This document shows, in pieces, positions 44,490 through 53,064 of a stretch of DNA of 64,000 bases. This DNA is from Planomicrobium sp. CPCC 101110. GTDB lineage: Bacteria > Bacillota > Bacilli > Bacillales_A > Planococcaceae. The stretch spans positions 913,028-977,027 of the forward strand of contig NZ_VOHD01000003.1 of assembly GCF_007859395.1 (NCBI RefSeq). The letters are read 5' to 3'. Below the pieces are notes generated by a model, which saw only the letters and a program-made list of their open reading frames with translations, did no database searches and was not told the DNA's origin. Each line of letters starts with the position of its first letter. Position 1 is the first letter of the stretch. The position numbers and the translations under genes were made by a program.

Positions 44490-47243
44490 ATGAAAAAGAC
44501 ACTAGCCGCACTTTCGGCGATATCGATATTCTTACATTTGGATTCACCTATATATGCAGAAAATCAACAAGCGGAAACCGACCAAGTGATTGTCACGATG
44601 GAAGAAAATGCAGTGCGCCCTGTTAAGAACGGTGAAGTAATTCCGGTTGAAGGGCAAGACAGCCAACTGGTATCTGTGGAAGTCCCGGAAGGTGAAACGG
44701 TAGAAAGCTTTATGGATGAGCTGGGGAAAAGAAGCGACGTCGAGAGTGTCGAGCCGGATCACCTGATTAAGCTTGCGTATATTGCGAACGACCCATACGT
44801 GAGCCTGGAGCAATATCATCACCGAACCATCGGAAGCGCCCGGGCATGGGATAAAACATTCGGTTCTCCGGATGTCGTGGTCGCTGTTATCGATGATGGC
44901 GCCGATTTGCGTCATCCGGATTTAGCCGGGAAGTTCGTTTCCCCTTACGATATTGTAAAAGAGACCGGAACCGTTATTCCCGCAGGCATTCACGGCACAC
45001 ATGTAGCCGGCATTATAGGCAGTTCGATTGACAATGAAAAAATGGGGGCAGGCGTAGCCCCAAAAACGGGCATCATGCCGATCAATGTCTTTAGCGGAGA
45101 ATATGCTTATACTTCTGATGTCATTGAAGGGATCGACTATGCAATGAAAAACGGTGCGGATATCATCAACTTGAGCTTAGGAGGCGAAGAGCCAAGCGAA
45201 GCACTTGAAACAGCGGTTCAGAGGGCCAATGCGATCGGGGTTGTTTTGCTTGCGGCGGCTGGAAACGACGGTGAAAACACCCCTAATTACCCAGCAGCTT
45301 ATCCGGAAGTTATTTCAGTCGGCTCTACCACTTCTGCAGACGCATTATCCGATTTTTCGAATTTTGGGTCGACAATCGATATTGTTGCTCCCGGAAGTTC
45401 GATTCAGTCGACACTGCCAGGGGATTCTTTTGGCAGCATGAGCGGAACATCGATGGCAACTCCAGTAGTAGCGGGAGTCGCAGCGCTGATTATGGCTGAT
45501 AATCCTGAGTTAAGCAATGAACACGTTAAAAAGCGGCTGTATGAAACGGCGAAAGATTTGGGGGCTCCCGGAAGAGACGACCTTTTTGGGCATGGCCGGG
45601 TAGATGCAAAAGACGCCTTGTTGCTTGCGCCAGCAAAACCGGAAGTGGAGAGAGTGACCACCCAGTCACTTGTCGTCAAAGGGAAAGCGGAAGCAGGGAC
45701 GCTTGTTGCTATTGAAAAGGACGGAACCATTTTAGGTACCGGAACAGCAACAGCAAACGAGACATTTTCCATCGCCATTCCGCAACAAAAAGCGGGGGCT
45801 ATACTCACAGTTACCGCAACAGATCAACTTGGAAAAGTGAGCGAAAAGAAAAAAGTTACAGTGGCTGACGTTACAGCACCAAATGCGCCGGTTGTCATTT
45901 CACTTTACAATACGGAAACTTCCATCACTGGCCAAGCAGAAACCGGATCTACGGTCTATGCTTACGCCGGAAGCAAGGAAATCGGAAAAGCCACAGCAGC
46001 CGACGGCAATTTTACGATGAAAATCGCCAAGCAGCCAACTGGCTTAAGTGTTAGCCTAGTTGCGGTGGATGCAGTAGGGAACGAAAGCCAAGCAGCAAAA
46101 ACAGTTGTAGCTGACGGCTCTGTAAAAGTTGTGGTAGCTGCTTATGATAAGCTGAAAATAAGCTGGTCCCGAGTTTCCGGAGCCGATGGCTATGAAATTT
46201 ATCGAAGCTCACCGGGTTCAAAAACTTACAGTAAAATCAGCAGCCCTGCAAGCAGTACACTAAGCTATACAGACATGGGCTTGGCAACGGGCAAAACTTA
46301 TTATTATAAAGTCCGTGCTTATCAGACGATAAAGGGCAAGAAGGTGTACGGTCCATATACTAGCAACGCGATCGGAAAACCAGCTGTCTCTGGAGTAGGT
46401 TCTGTGAAATCTGTGTCAGCCGGCTATAACAAAAACAAAATCAGTTGGTCTAAGGTTGCCGGCGCAAGCGGTTACGCCGTATACCAAGCGACCTCTAAGA
46501 CGGGTACTTATAGCAATATCAAAACAATTGGAAGCGGCAGTACCCTCAACTATACCAGTACAGATTTAACGGCTGGAAAAACCTATTATTACAAAGTAAG
46601 AGCCTATTATACCGTCAATAAAAAGAAATACTTTGGTCCATATTCAAACATCGTTAGCGCTAAACCGACCGTTTCTTTAGTTTCTTCTTTCAAAGCAGCT
46701 GCGTCAGGCTATAGCAAAAACAAAATTAGCTGGGCAAGAGTGAGCGGAGCCAGTGGTTATGCTGTGTACCAGGCAACTTCGAAAACAGGTAAATACAGCA
46801 ACGTCAAAACCATTGGAAGCGGCAGTAGGCTTAGCTACACCAAAACAGGTTTATCGACTGGTAAAACTTACTATTATAAAGTAAGGGCATATCGCACCGT
46901 CAATGGAAAAAAATATTTTGGTCCGTATTCAAAAATTGCCAGTGCTAAATCAGCCGTTTCTCAAGTTTCATCGGTGAAATCTGCATCGTCCGACTACCGC
47001 AAAAACAAAATCAGCTGGTCTAAAGTAACTGGAGCCAGTGGTTACACGGTGTACCAGGCAACTTCTAAGACAGGGACGTACCGCAATATCAAAACGACTG
47101 GAAGCGGCAAGTCACTGAGTTACACCAAAACAGGATTGACTTCAGGGAAAATCTATTATTATAAAGTAAGAGCTTATCGTACAGTTAATGGGAAAAAATA
47201 TTTCGGCCCATATTCCCGTATTGATAGCGCAAGACCAATGTGA
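44490..47243 (+). CDS. Large secreted subtilase with Ig-like and four FN3 repeats
   Basis: 917 aa. Signal peptide about 1-23 ('SPIYA' before the cut), propeptide to about 95, S8 domain with Asp135 ('VVVAVIDDGADLRHPDL'), His168 ('HGTHVAGII'), oxyanion Asn259 ('AAAGNDGEN') and Ser321 ('SGTSMATPVVAG'). Two bacterial Ig-like modules follow (about 383-543), then four fibronectin-III-like repeats (about 546-639, 640-731, 732-823, 824-917). The last three are very similar to one another ('ISWSKVAGASGYAVYQATSKTG' pattern). No LPxTG or SLH anchor. Likely an extracellular protease whose FN3 array binds polysaccharide or cell wall. Confidence 0.9.
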   Translation: MKKTLAALSAISIFLHLDSPIYAENQQAETDQVIVTMEENAVRPVKNGEVIPVEGQDSQLVSVEVPEGETVESFMDELGKRSDVESVEPDHLIKLAYIANDPYVSLEQYHHRTIGSARAWDKTFGSPDVVVAVIDDGADLRHPDLAGKFVSPYDIVKETGTVIPAGIHGTHVAGIIGSSIDNEKMGAGVAPKTGIMPINVFSGEYAYTSDVIEGIDYAMKNGADIINLSLGGEEPSEALETAVQRANAIGVVLLAAAGNDGENTPNYPAAYPEVISVGSTTSADALSDFSNFGSTIDIVAPGSSIQSTLPGDSFGSMSGTSMATPVVAGVAALIMADNPELSNEHVKKRLYETAKDLGAPGRDDLFGHGRVDAKDALLLAPAKPEVERVTTQSLVVKGKAEAGTLVAIEKDGTILGTGTATANETFSIAIPQQKAGAILTVTATDQLGKVSEKKKVTVADVTAPNAPVVISLYNTETSITGQAETGSTVYAYAGSKEIGKATAADGNFTMKIAKQPTGLSVSLVAVDAVGNESQAAKTVVADGSVKVVVAAYDKLKISWSRVSGADGYEIYRSSPGSKTYSKISSPASSTLSYTDMGLATGKTYYYKVRAYQTIKGKKVYGPYTSNAIGKPAVSGVGSVKSVSAGYNKNKISWSKVAGASGYAVYQATSKTGTYSNIKTIGSGSTLNYTSTDLTAGKTYYYKVRAYYTVNKKKYFGPYSNIVSAKPTVSLVSSFKAAASGYSKNKISWARVSGASGYAVYQATSKTGKYSNVKTIGSGSRLSYTKTGLSTGKTYYYKVRAYRTVNGKKYFGPYSKIASAKSAVSQVSSVKSASSDYRKNKISWSKVTGASGYTVYQATSKTGTYRNIKTTGSGKSLSYTKTGLTSGKIYYYKVRAYRTVNGKKYFGPYSRIDSARPM

Positions 47244-47351
47244 TGAACAAAACCGGCCTGCATTATTTGCATTAGGGTGGAAGGCGAAACCCTGTATGAT
47301 GTGCAAAAAGGAGCTTCCAGAAATCATAAAGTGACTTCCAAAGAATCATTG

Positions 47352-47390
47352 TGAGGCGGTCTTACTCAAGTAGAGTAAGGCCGCTTTTAA
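47352..47390 (+). terminator. Rho-independent terminator of the subtilase
   Basis: GCGGTCTTACTC (47356-47367) pairs with GAGTAAGGCCGC (47373-47384), then TTTTAA. The 240 nt from here to the next gene hold no other recognised feature. Confidence 0.85.
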
Positions 47391-47632
47391 AGTCCAAGTA
47401 ATTATAGAGAGCATTTTTTATTCCTGTAGCTTTAAAAAGGCAGGGTTATAAAGAAGGAAATAAAAGAAGTTTGAATTTGTTGGCGTTTTTTTAAAATTAC
47501 ATGAATATTAGAGAACGGCCATGGGAATCAAAGATAAAATAAAAGTGGAAACGGTAAACAATAGATGTAAATAAAATTGTATTTCTGCCGATATACAAAG
47601 AAGCAATAAAATTAAAACTGGAAGAAGGTCTA

Positions 47633-49465
47633 GTGTTGAAAAAAAACATTTGGATAAAAGTGTTATTTTTGCTTGTTCTGTTGTTGTCGTTTTTTGTAGG
47701 GAATTCAGTACAAGCCGAAGAAGCTATATCGTTAAGTGAAGGTACGTATACGGTAGGAAATGAAATCTCGGCAGGATTGAATAAGTTTAAAGTTGTAGAC
47801 GGTCTAGTCAGAATAGAAGTTTATAGAGATCAAAAGGGTTTAATTACAGAAACTGTAAATAGTTATAAGTCAGATCAAATTAATTTGAGTTTGAAACTTG
47901 AAGATCGAGTAGATGTTTATTTCATAGAAGATACTACTCCTGCATTGGAAGTTGAGATGCTTGCAAAAGCAGATTTGAATGCATTAACGGTAGGTTATTA
48001 TGAAATTGGATCAGATATTCCGGCTGGAACTTATTTGTTGGATATTGACAAACCGTTATACGAAGATGATGACGCTTATATTTTTGTGTTGGACAGCGAA
48101 GGAAATCAAAAACAGTCCATAGAAGTGTATGAAAACAGTGAACCTATCGAATTGAAATTGGTCACCAATGAGTACATCTATATTTCCAATTTAGCTGGTA
48201 CAATGAGCTTCAAAGAAAAAAACATCGTTCCGGCCAGCATTAAATTCAGCAAATCAGGGTTATCAATTACTCCTGACCAGACATACAGAGTGACAGCAAC
48301 TGTTTTTCCTTCAAATGCTATGGAAAAAACAATTGTTTGGAAAAGTTCAAACACCAAAGTAGCTACAGTTGACGCATCTGGGAATATTAAAGGGATTGCT
48401 AAAGGTACAGCCAAAATTACGGCTACAGCAACTGGCAATTCAGAAGTAACAAAAACGCTGAACGTAAATGTCTCATCAAAAAAAGTAAAGTTGAATAAAA
48501 CCAGTTTATCGCTACGTACAGGCAAAGCGGGCACATTATCCGCGACTGTTTCACCGGTTGACAGCAAAGATAAAATGGTTGCCTGGAAGTCCTCAAATAC
48601 CAAAATTGCTACTGTCGACAGCAAAGGAAAAGTGACAGGCAAAGCAAAAGGTACTGTGACCATCACAGCTTCTGTAAAAAACGGGAAATCTGCAACGATG
48701 AAAGTGACGGTAACACCACCGATTGCTGCAAAATCAGCGAAGATGAACAAAGCTTCTGCAACAGTCAAGAAAGGCAAAACCTTTACGCTTTCAGCAACTG
48801 TAAGCCCAAGCAACACAACAAACAAAACTTTGAAGTGGAAATCGTCAAACACAAAAGTGGCGAAAGTTGACAGTAAAGGTAAAGTGACGGCAGTCGGTGT
48901 GGGAACTGCTAAAATTACGGCTACAACAACTAACGGAAAAACGACAACTGCGACCATTACGGTTCCTTACAGTAAAACATTAAGTGCCGGTACATGGAAG
49001 GGCGGTCACGATTTGCCGGCAGGTCGTTATAAAATTACTACAACTTCAGATTTCGGAAATATCTACATAACATCAAACTCTTATGACCGGGATGTAATTG
49101 AAACTCTTGCAAGCGATAAAGAATATGGTGTAACTGCTATCACAACGGATATTAAAGCAGGGGACAAAATTGAAATTGAACAACTTAATAATGTGCAATT
49201 CACTAAGGTACCAAATGTAAAGTCCAATGTACTGCATGCCGGCTATTGGACTGTTGGTAAAGATATAAATGCAGGTAAGTATAAAATTACAACTACGGAT
49301 TATGTAGGTAATTTATTTATATCCAGAGGCGAAGATATGTTTGTGATTAAAACCTTGATGAATGACCCAGAAGAGGGGGCGGTTGGAAGTGTAACTACCA
49401 CTCTTAAAAATGGGGATCGTATTCATATAGAAAGTTTAAACAAAGTCATCTTTACTAAAAAATAA
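47633..49465 (+). CDS. Secreted BIG2-repeat protein with four 'G-x-Y/W-x-V-G-x-D-I-x-A-G-x-Y' modules
   Basis: 610 aa; GTG 47633 behind AGAAGG. Signal peptide about 1-28 ('NSVQA' before the cut). Three BIG2 (bacterial Ig-like 2) domains at about 200-280, 283-362 and 366-445, each with the 'VxWKSSNTKVATVDxxGxV' signature. They are bracketed by two N-terminal (34-110, 118-195) and two C-terminal (450-525, 534-610) modules that share 'GTYxVGxDIPAGxYKI'. No membrane anchor is seen. Cell-surface or matrix protein; function unknown. Confidence 0.85.
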   Translation: MLKKNIWIKVLFLLVLLLSFFVGNSVQAEEAISLSEGTYTVGNEISAGLNKFKVVDGLVRIEVYRDQKGLITETVNSYKSDQINLSLKLEDRVDVYFIEDTTPALEVEMLAKADLNALTVGYYEIGSDIPAGTYLLDIDKPLYEDDDAYIFVLDSEGNQKQSIEVYENSEPIELKLVTNEYIYISNLAGTMSFKEKNIVPASIKFSKSGLSITPDQTYRVTATVFPSNAMEKTIVWKSSNTKVATVDASGNIKGIAKGTAKITATATGNSEVTKTLNVNVSSKKVKLNKTSLSLRTGKAGTLSATVSPVDSKDKMVAWKSSNTKIATVDSKGKVTGKAKGTVTITASVKNGKSATMKVTVTPPIAAKSAKMNKASATVKKGKTFTLSATVSPSNTTNKTLKWKSSNTKVAKVDSKGKVTAVGVGTAKITATTTNGKTTTATITVPYSKTLSAGTWKGGHDLPAGRYKITTTSDFGNIYITSNSYDRDVIETLASDKEYGVTAITTDIKAGDKIEIEQLNNVQFTKVPNVKSNVLHAGYWTVGKDINAGKYKITTTDYVGNLFISRGEDMFVIKTLMNDPEEGAVGSVTTTLKNGDRIHIESLNKVIFTKK

Positions 49466-49597
49466 GAAGTTTAGGGAAAGATGGACAGATTTGTTTGTCT
49501 TTTTTCCTTTATTAGATCGGCTTCAACTCATAAAAAGGTAAAACGCAAATTATTAATGAATTGCCGATTTTACAGTTCTGAAAAGGGCATGAAAAAA

Positions 49598-49655
49598 GGA
49601 AGTGATCATTTTGATCACTTCCTCAGGCTGTCGAGAAACTCTCGGCAGCTTTTTT
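49598..49655 (+). terminator. Palindrome plus Rho-independent terminator downstream of the BIG2 gene
   Basis: A 25-bp palindrome with 11-bp arms GGAAGTGATCA (49598-49622) is followed at once by GCTGTCGAGA/TCTCGGCAGC and TTTTTT (49627-49655). The 25-bp palindrome recurs identically at 50035-50059. Confidence 0.75.
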
Positions 49656-49673
49656 CATTTCACTCTAGGAGGA

Positions 49674-49966
49674 CGCTTTCCGCGGGCACGGCCTCAGCCG
49701 CTTCCTTCGCTTCGCTCTGTCCAGGGTCTTCGGCTCGCGCTGGTCCCGCTGGAGTCGCCGCCTTGCGCTCCGGTTCCTAAGCTAGTAGGCACTGCAGGCG
49801 TCTCGCGCCGGCTTTGCTGCTAGCTGGAACTTAAATGGAAGCACACTTTGTCCAACAAAGAAGCTAAACCGGCCTGGGCACGGAGACTCCTGTGGAACCA
49901 GCTTGGGCGGAAGACCCCGCAGACACGGCAGTGGCGAGGAGGCTGAAGCCAAGCCCACGGAAAGCG
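49674..49966. repeat. Composite inverted repeat (interspersed Bacillales-type GC-rich repeat)
   Basis: The left arm 49674-49760 (begins CGCTTTCCGCGGGCACGG) and right arm 49881-49966 (ends AGCCCACGGAAAGCG) are imperfect reverse complements (about 80% over the compared blocks by eye). GC content is far above the flanks. The unit resembles the 'CTCCTGTGGxxxx...GACCCCGCAG...CGAGGAGGCT...CGGAAAGCG' intergenic repeats common in Bacillus-group genomes. A short related piece (GGCGGACGCTTCCGC) lies near 52144. Confidence 0.65.
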
Positions 49967-50034
49967 GAGTGGCCGGGCCGGTTGGTTTGACGCATTATAT
50001 ATACATTAATCATAGACTTTGTCTACAGTCTGAA

Positions 50035-50059
50035 GGAAGTGATCATTTTGATCACTTCC
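50035..50059. repeat. Second copy of the 25-bp palindrome, 3' of the diguanylate cyclase gene
   Basis: Identical to 49598-49622: arms GGAAGTGATCA, 3-nt loop, followed by TTTTG on the plus strand and preceded by AGACTG. It can act as a terminator for the minus-strand gene ending at 50068. Confidence 0.7.
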
Positions 50060-50067
50060 TTTTGCTT

Positions 50068-51885
50068 TTAATTCAATAATGGATCGCCTTCAAGCTGCTG
50101 ATATATCCGTTCGATATCTGTTGCCGGCAGCGGCTTGTTGAAGTAGTAGCCTTGCGCCTGGTCACAATGTCTGACTTTCAGGAATTCAAGCTGCTCGCTC
50201 GTTTCGACGCCTTCCGCGATCACATTGAGTTCCAAGTTATGCGCCATCCGGATGATGGTGTCCACCAAGGCCGCATCTTTTGCGTCCACTTGAATGTTGC
50301 GGGTGAAATATTGATCGATTTTCAATGTGTCGATCGGGAACAGTTTCAAGTAACTCAAAGAAGAATAGCCCGTCCCGAAATCGTCTATCGATAGATGGAT
50401 GCCCATTTTCTTCAGTTCCTGCATCATGGTAATGGCGCTTTTCGACCCTTGGATGATGCTTTCGGTCAGCTCGAGCTCCAAATACTCCGGCGCCAAACCG
50501 GATTCCTCTAACGCTTCTTTTACAGTTTGGGCCAAATTCGTCTGCGAGAATTGGCGGGCAGAAATGTTGATCGCAACACGGAACGGGGACAGGCCGGCAT
50601 CTTGCCACGACTTGTTTTGCTTGCACGCCTCGCGCAAGACGAATTCACCAATCTGAATGATCGCTCCGGTGTCTTCCGCGAGGGGAATGAATTCAGCGGG
50701 GGAAATAGCTCCCAGTTTTGAATGCGTCCAGCGGACAAGCGCTTCCACACCGATGATTGTGCCGGTCTTTAAATCGATTTGCGGTTGGTAGTGAATGCTG
50801 AATTCGCCGTATTCCAATCCTTTTCGCAAACTCATGGCAAGTTTTGATTTCCGAGCGACGATTTCGTTCATATCGCTCGTGTGGAATTGGAAGCCGTTGC
50901 GTCCTTCTTCTTTCACACGGTATAAAGCTAAATCCGCACTTTTGATCAGCGACTCCTGGTTGTCTCCGTCACTCGGAAACATGCCGATACCGATAGACAA
51001 GCTGATGAATACTTCTTCTCCGTTAAAAAGAAAAGGCTCGTTGAATGCCTGCTGCAGATCCTGCGCAAATGCGGCTGCTTCAGTATGGCTGGTATGCGGC
51101 AAAATCACGACAAATTCATCGCCGCCGAGCCGCGCAACAGTGTCCCGTTCGGACAATCGCTTTTGCAGCCGAGATGTCGCTTCGATCAACAATTGATCAC
51201 CGATGGAATGGCCAAACGTATCGTTGATCAATTTGAAATGATCCAAGTCGAGAAACAGCAGCGAAAAAGTCTGGTCGTCTCCTTTTGACTGGTTCAGTGT
51301 AGAACTCAGACGGTCATAAAACAAGCGACGGTTCGGAAGTTCGGTTAGCGGGTCCAAGTAGACAAGATCATTGATTTTTTCTTCTGTTTGTTTGCGTTCT
51401 GAAATATCACGGATGATGCTGCTCAAGAATAAGCCTTCTTCCGTTTCCCATGAACCCAGCGATATTTCAAATGGAAACTCTGTTCCATCTTTTCGGCAAC
51501 CGGTCAGCTCAAGCGTTTTCCCGATAAGGAGCGGCTTTCGCGTTTCGTAATAGCGCGCCATGCCTTTTCGGTGCGCTTCTTTAGATTGTTCAGGGACGAT
51601 CAGGTCCAAGTTCAACCCGAGCACTTCTTTTTTTGAATAACCGAATATCTTTTCGGCCCCTTGGTTCCATTGCAGGATATGTCCCGAATGATCCGAGACG
51701 ATAATGGCATCATTCGCCGATTCAATGACGGATTGGAATTTCAGTTCCGCTTCGGTCGATTGCTTTTTGAGTTTCGCATCTTTGCGGAAACTGCTGAAAC
51801 TCAATAGTAAAAAGGAAAAGAGAAGCAGTACCAAAATAGCGGGCATGGCCGATGATGAGTGGGAGTATGTCAGAATGGTTTCCAT
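50068..51885 (-). CDS. Membrane PAS-GGDEF-EAL protein (c-di-GMP turnover)
   Basis: 605 aa from the ATG at 51885 (the frame extends upstream without a ribosome site). One N-terminal TM helix (about 12-36), PAS domain about 45-165, GGDEF domain with intact 'RLGGDEFVVILPH', and EAL domain with intact 'GVEALVRW', 'ELTESII' and 'DDFGTGYSSLSYL'. Both active-site motifs are conserved, so it may make and degrade c-di-GMP. It lies beside the flagellar cluster, where it could tune motility versus polysaccharide production. Confidence 0.92.
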   Translation of the reverse strand: METILTYSHSSSAMPAILVLLLFSFLLLSFSSFRKDAKLKKQSTEAELKFQSVIESANDAIIVSDHSGHILQWNQGAEKIFGYSKKEVLGLNLDLIVPEQSKEAHRKGMARYYETRKPLLIGKTLELTGCRKDGTEFPFEISLGSWETEEGLFLSSIIRDISERKQTEEKINDLVYLDPLTELPNRRLFYDRLSSTLNQSKGDDQTFSLLFLDLDHFKLINDTFGHSIGDQLLIEATSRLQKRLSERDTVARLGGDEFVVILPHTSHTEAAAFAQDLQQAFNEPFLFNGEEVFISLSIGIGMFPSDGDNQESLIKSADLALYRVKEEGRNGFQFHTSDMNEIVARKSKLAMSLRKGLEYGEFSIHYQPQIDLKTGTIIGVEALVRWTHSKLGAISPAEFIPLAEDTGAIIQIGEFVLREACKQNKSWQDAGLSPFRVAINISARQFSQTNLAQTVKEALEESGLAPEYLELELTESIIQGSKSAITMMQELKKMGIHLSIDDFGTGYSSLSYLKLFPIDTLKIDQYFTRNIQVDAKDAALVDTIIRMAHNLELNVIAEGVETSEQLEFLKVRHCDQAQGYYFNKPLPATDIERIYQQLEGDPLLN

Positions 51886-52220
51886 AAGAAGAACAACGCT
51901 TCCTTTTCTATGTTGTAATAATGGACAGGAAAGATGGGATATCACATCTTCTTTCCTAGCAAGTTCCTGTTTATTACATACGATACCATAGTAATAGGCT
52001 ATTATCACTACTAATTTGTGACAGTATTCAGTATTTCTGTGGAGTCTTTGCAAAATCAGGTGAAAGAGAAGGATGGATTGTTAGGGGAAATACGTTATGC
52101 TAGTAAAAGATAAAGAAAGTAGCACTTGATAATGAATCGCTTCAGGCGGACGCTTCCGCATTTAATTTTTTATAAAACTAGATAAGAATAAAAAAATATT
52201 GCAATTGAAGGGAGTTACTT

Positions 52221-52670
52221 ATGAAACTACAAACAACCCAGTTTGGTGAATTGGAGATGCCGGAGAGCCGTGTCATCACTTTTGAAAAAGGGATTCCAGG
52301 ATTTGAGGAATATAAGGAGTATGTATTACTGCCGGCAGATGAACAAGGGAAGAGTCCTTTCTTTTTCCTGCAGTCGGTTGAAATGGAGGAAGTAAGCTTC
52401 TTTTTGGTCGATCCATTTTCTTTCTTTAAGGAGTACGACGTGAAGCTGGAAGAGAAGATGGTAGAGCGATTGGCATTGGAAGATGCGGCGGATGCCATTG
52501 TCTTGACGACGGTTTCTGTTACAGGTGAAATGAAAGACGCGACGACGAATCTCAAAGGGCCGATCCTCATTAACAATGCGAAGAAACTTGGTATGCAAAT
52601 CGTTTTGGACAATAAAACCTATCAGATTAAGCAGCCATTATTCCAAGCCGCTGAAGCAAGGCAGGTGTAA
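52221..52670 (+). CDS. fliW: Flagellar assembly factor FliW
   Basis: 149 aa, full length for the family. N-terminal 'GELEMPESRVITFEKGIPGFEEYKEYVLLP' is the FliW hallmark. FliW binds flagellin and CsrA: when flagellin is exported, FliW is freed and sequesters CsrA, releasing hag translation. The gene ends 4 nt before csrA. ATG 52221 behind GAAGGGAG. Confidence 0.95.
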   Translation: MKLQTTQFGELEMPESRVITFEKGIPGFEEYKEYVLLPADEQGKSPFFFLQSVEMEEVSFFLVDPFSFFKEYDVKLEEKMVERLALEDAADAIVLTTVSVTGEMKDATTNLKGPILINNAKKLGMQIVLDNKTYQIKQPLFQAAEARQV

Positions 52671-52673
52671 GCG

Positions 52674-52898
52674 ATGTTAGTGCTAGGCAGAAAAAAAGGT
52701 GAATCGATCGTTATCGATGACGATATCGAAATCATTATCAACGCTGTCGAAGGGGAAACGGTAAAGCTGGGAATCAAAGCGCCAAAGCATATTACCATTC
52801 ATAGAAAAGAAGTTTACTTGGAGATTCAAGAAGAGAACCGGCAAGCGACTTCGAATGTCATCAACTTAAGTGATTTTTTGAATATGAAGAAGCAATAA
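52674..52898 (+). CDS. csrA: Translational regulator CsrA
   Basis: 74 aa. '[20 protein letters not shown]' start and C-terminal '[14 protein letters not shown]' as in Bacillus CsrA, with the FliW-interacting extension '[13 protein letters not shown]'. Binds GGA motifs in the hag leader and blocks the ribosome site (see 52995-53055). Terminator at 52905. Confidence 0.95.
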   Translation: MLVLGRKKGESIVIDDDIEIIINAVEGETVKLGIKAPKHITIHRKEVYLEIQEENRQATSNVINLSDFLNMKKQ

Positions 52899-52904
52899 GA
52901 GGAG

Positions 52905-52942
52905 AAGTCTGCACATTAGCTGCAGGCTTTTTAATTTTTTTG
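52905..52942 (+). terminator. Terminator after csrA
   Basis: AGTCTGCA...TGCAGGCT hairpin followed by TTTTTAATTTTTTT, separating fliW-csrA from the hag promoter. Confidence 0.75.
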
Positions 52943-52962
52943 AAAAAAGTTTTAAAAAATGC

Positions 52963-52989
52963 TAAACATTTTCTTAACCCCTCCGATAT
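52963..52989 (+). promoter_or_regulatory. SigD promoter of hag
   Basis: TAAA (52963-52966), N15, TCCGATAT (52982-52989), matching the Bacillus SigD consensus TAAA-N15-GCCGATAT with one change. Transcription should begin near 52996. Confidence 0.88.
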
Positions 52990-52994
52990 AAACA

Positions 52995-53055
52995 GTGTAA
53001 GGAAGTTCAAACGGATTTGAACCCTGACAAAAACAAAAAACACATTACACGGAGG
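52995..53055 (+). promoter_or_regulatory. hag 5' leader with CsrA-type GGA hairpin
   Basis: GTTCAAA (53005-53011) and TTTGAAC (53016-53022) form a 7-bp stem with loop CGGA, a classic CsrA target. A second GGA lies in the ribosome site GGAGG (53051-53055). An outer pairing GTGTAA (52995-53000) with TTACAC (53045-53050) would place both sites close together. The layout matches the two-site CsrA repression of B. subtilis hag. Confidence 0.7.
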
Positions 53056-53064
53056 TAATACAAA

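Noticed and set aside
48178-48957. 259-codon minus-strand frame opposite the BIG2 domains
   Set aside because: Val/Phe-rich shadow of the repeated Thr/Lys codons on the plus strand; no start signals.
49481-49823. Two overlapping plus-strand frames rich in Arg/Ser/Ala in the GC-rich repeat
   Set aside because: They run through the inverted repeat and the terminator; no ribosome site or domain.
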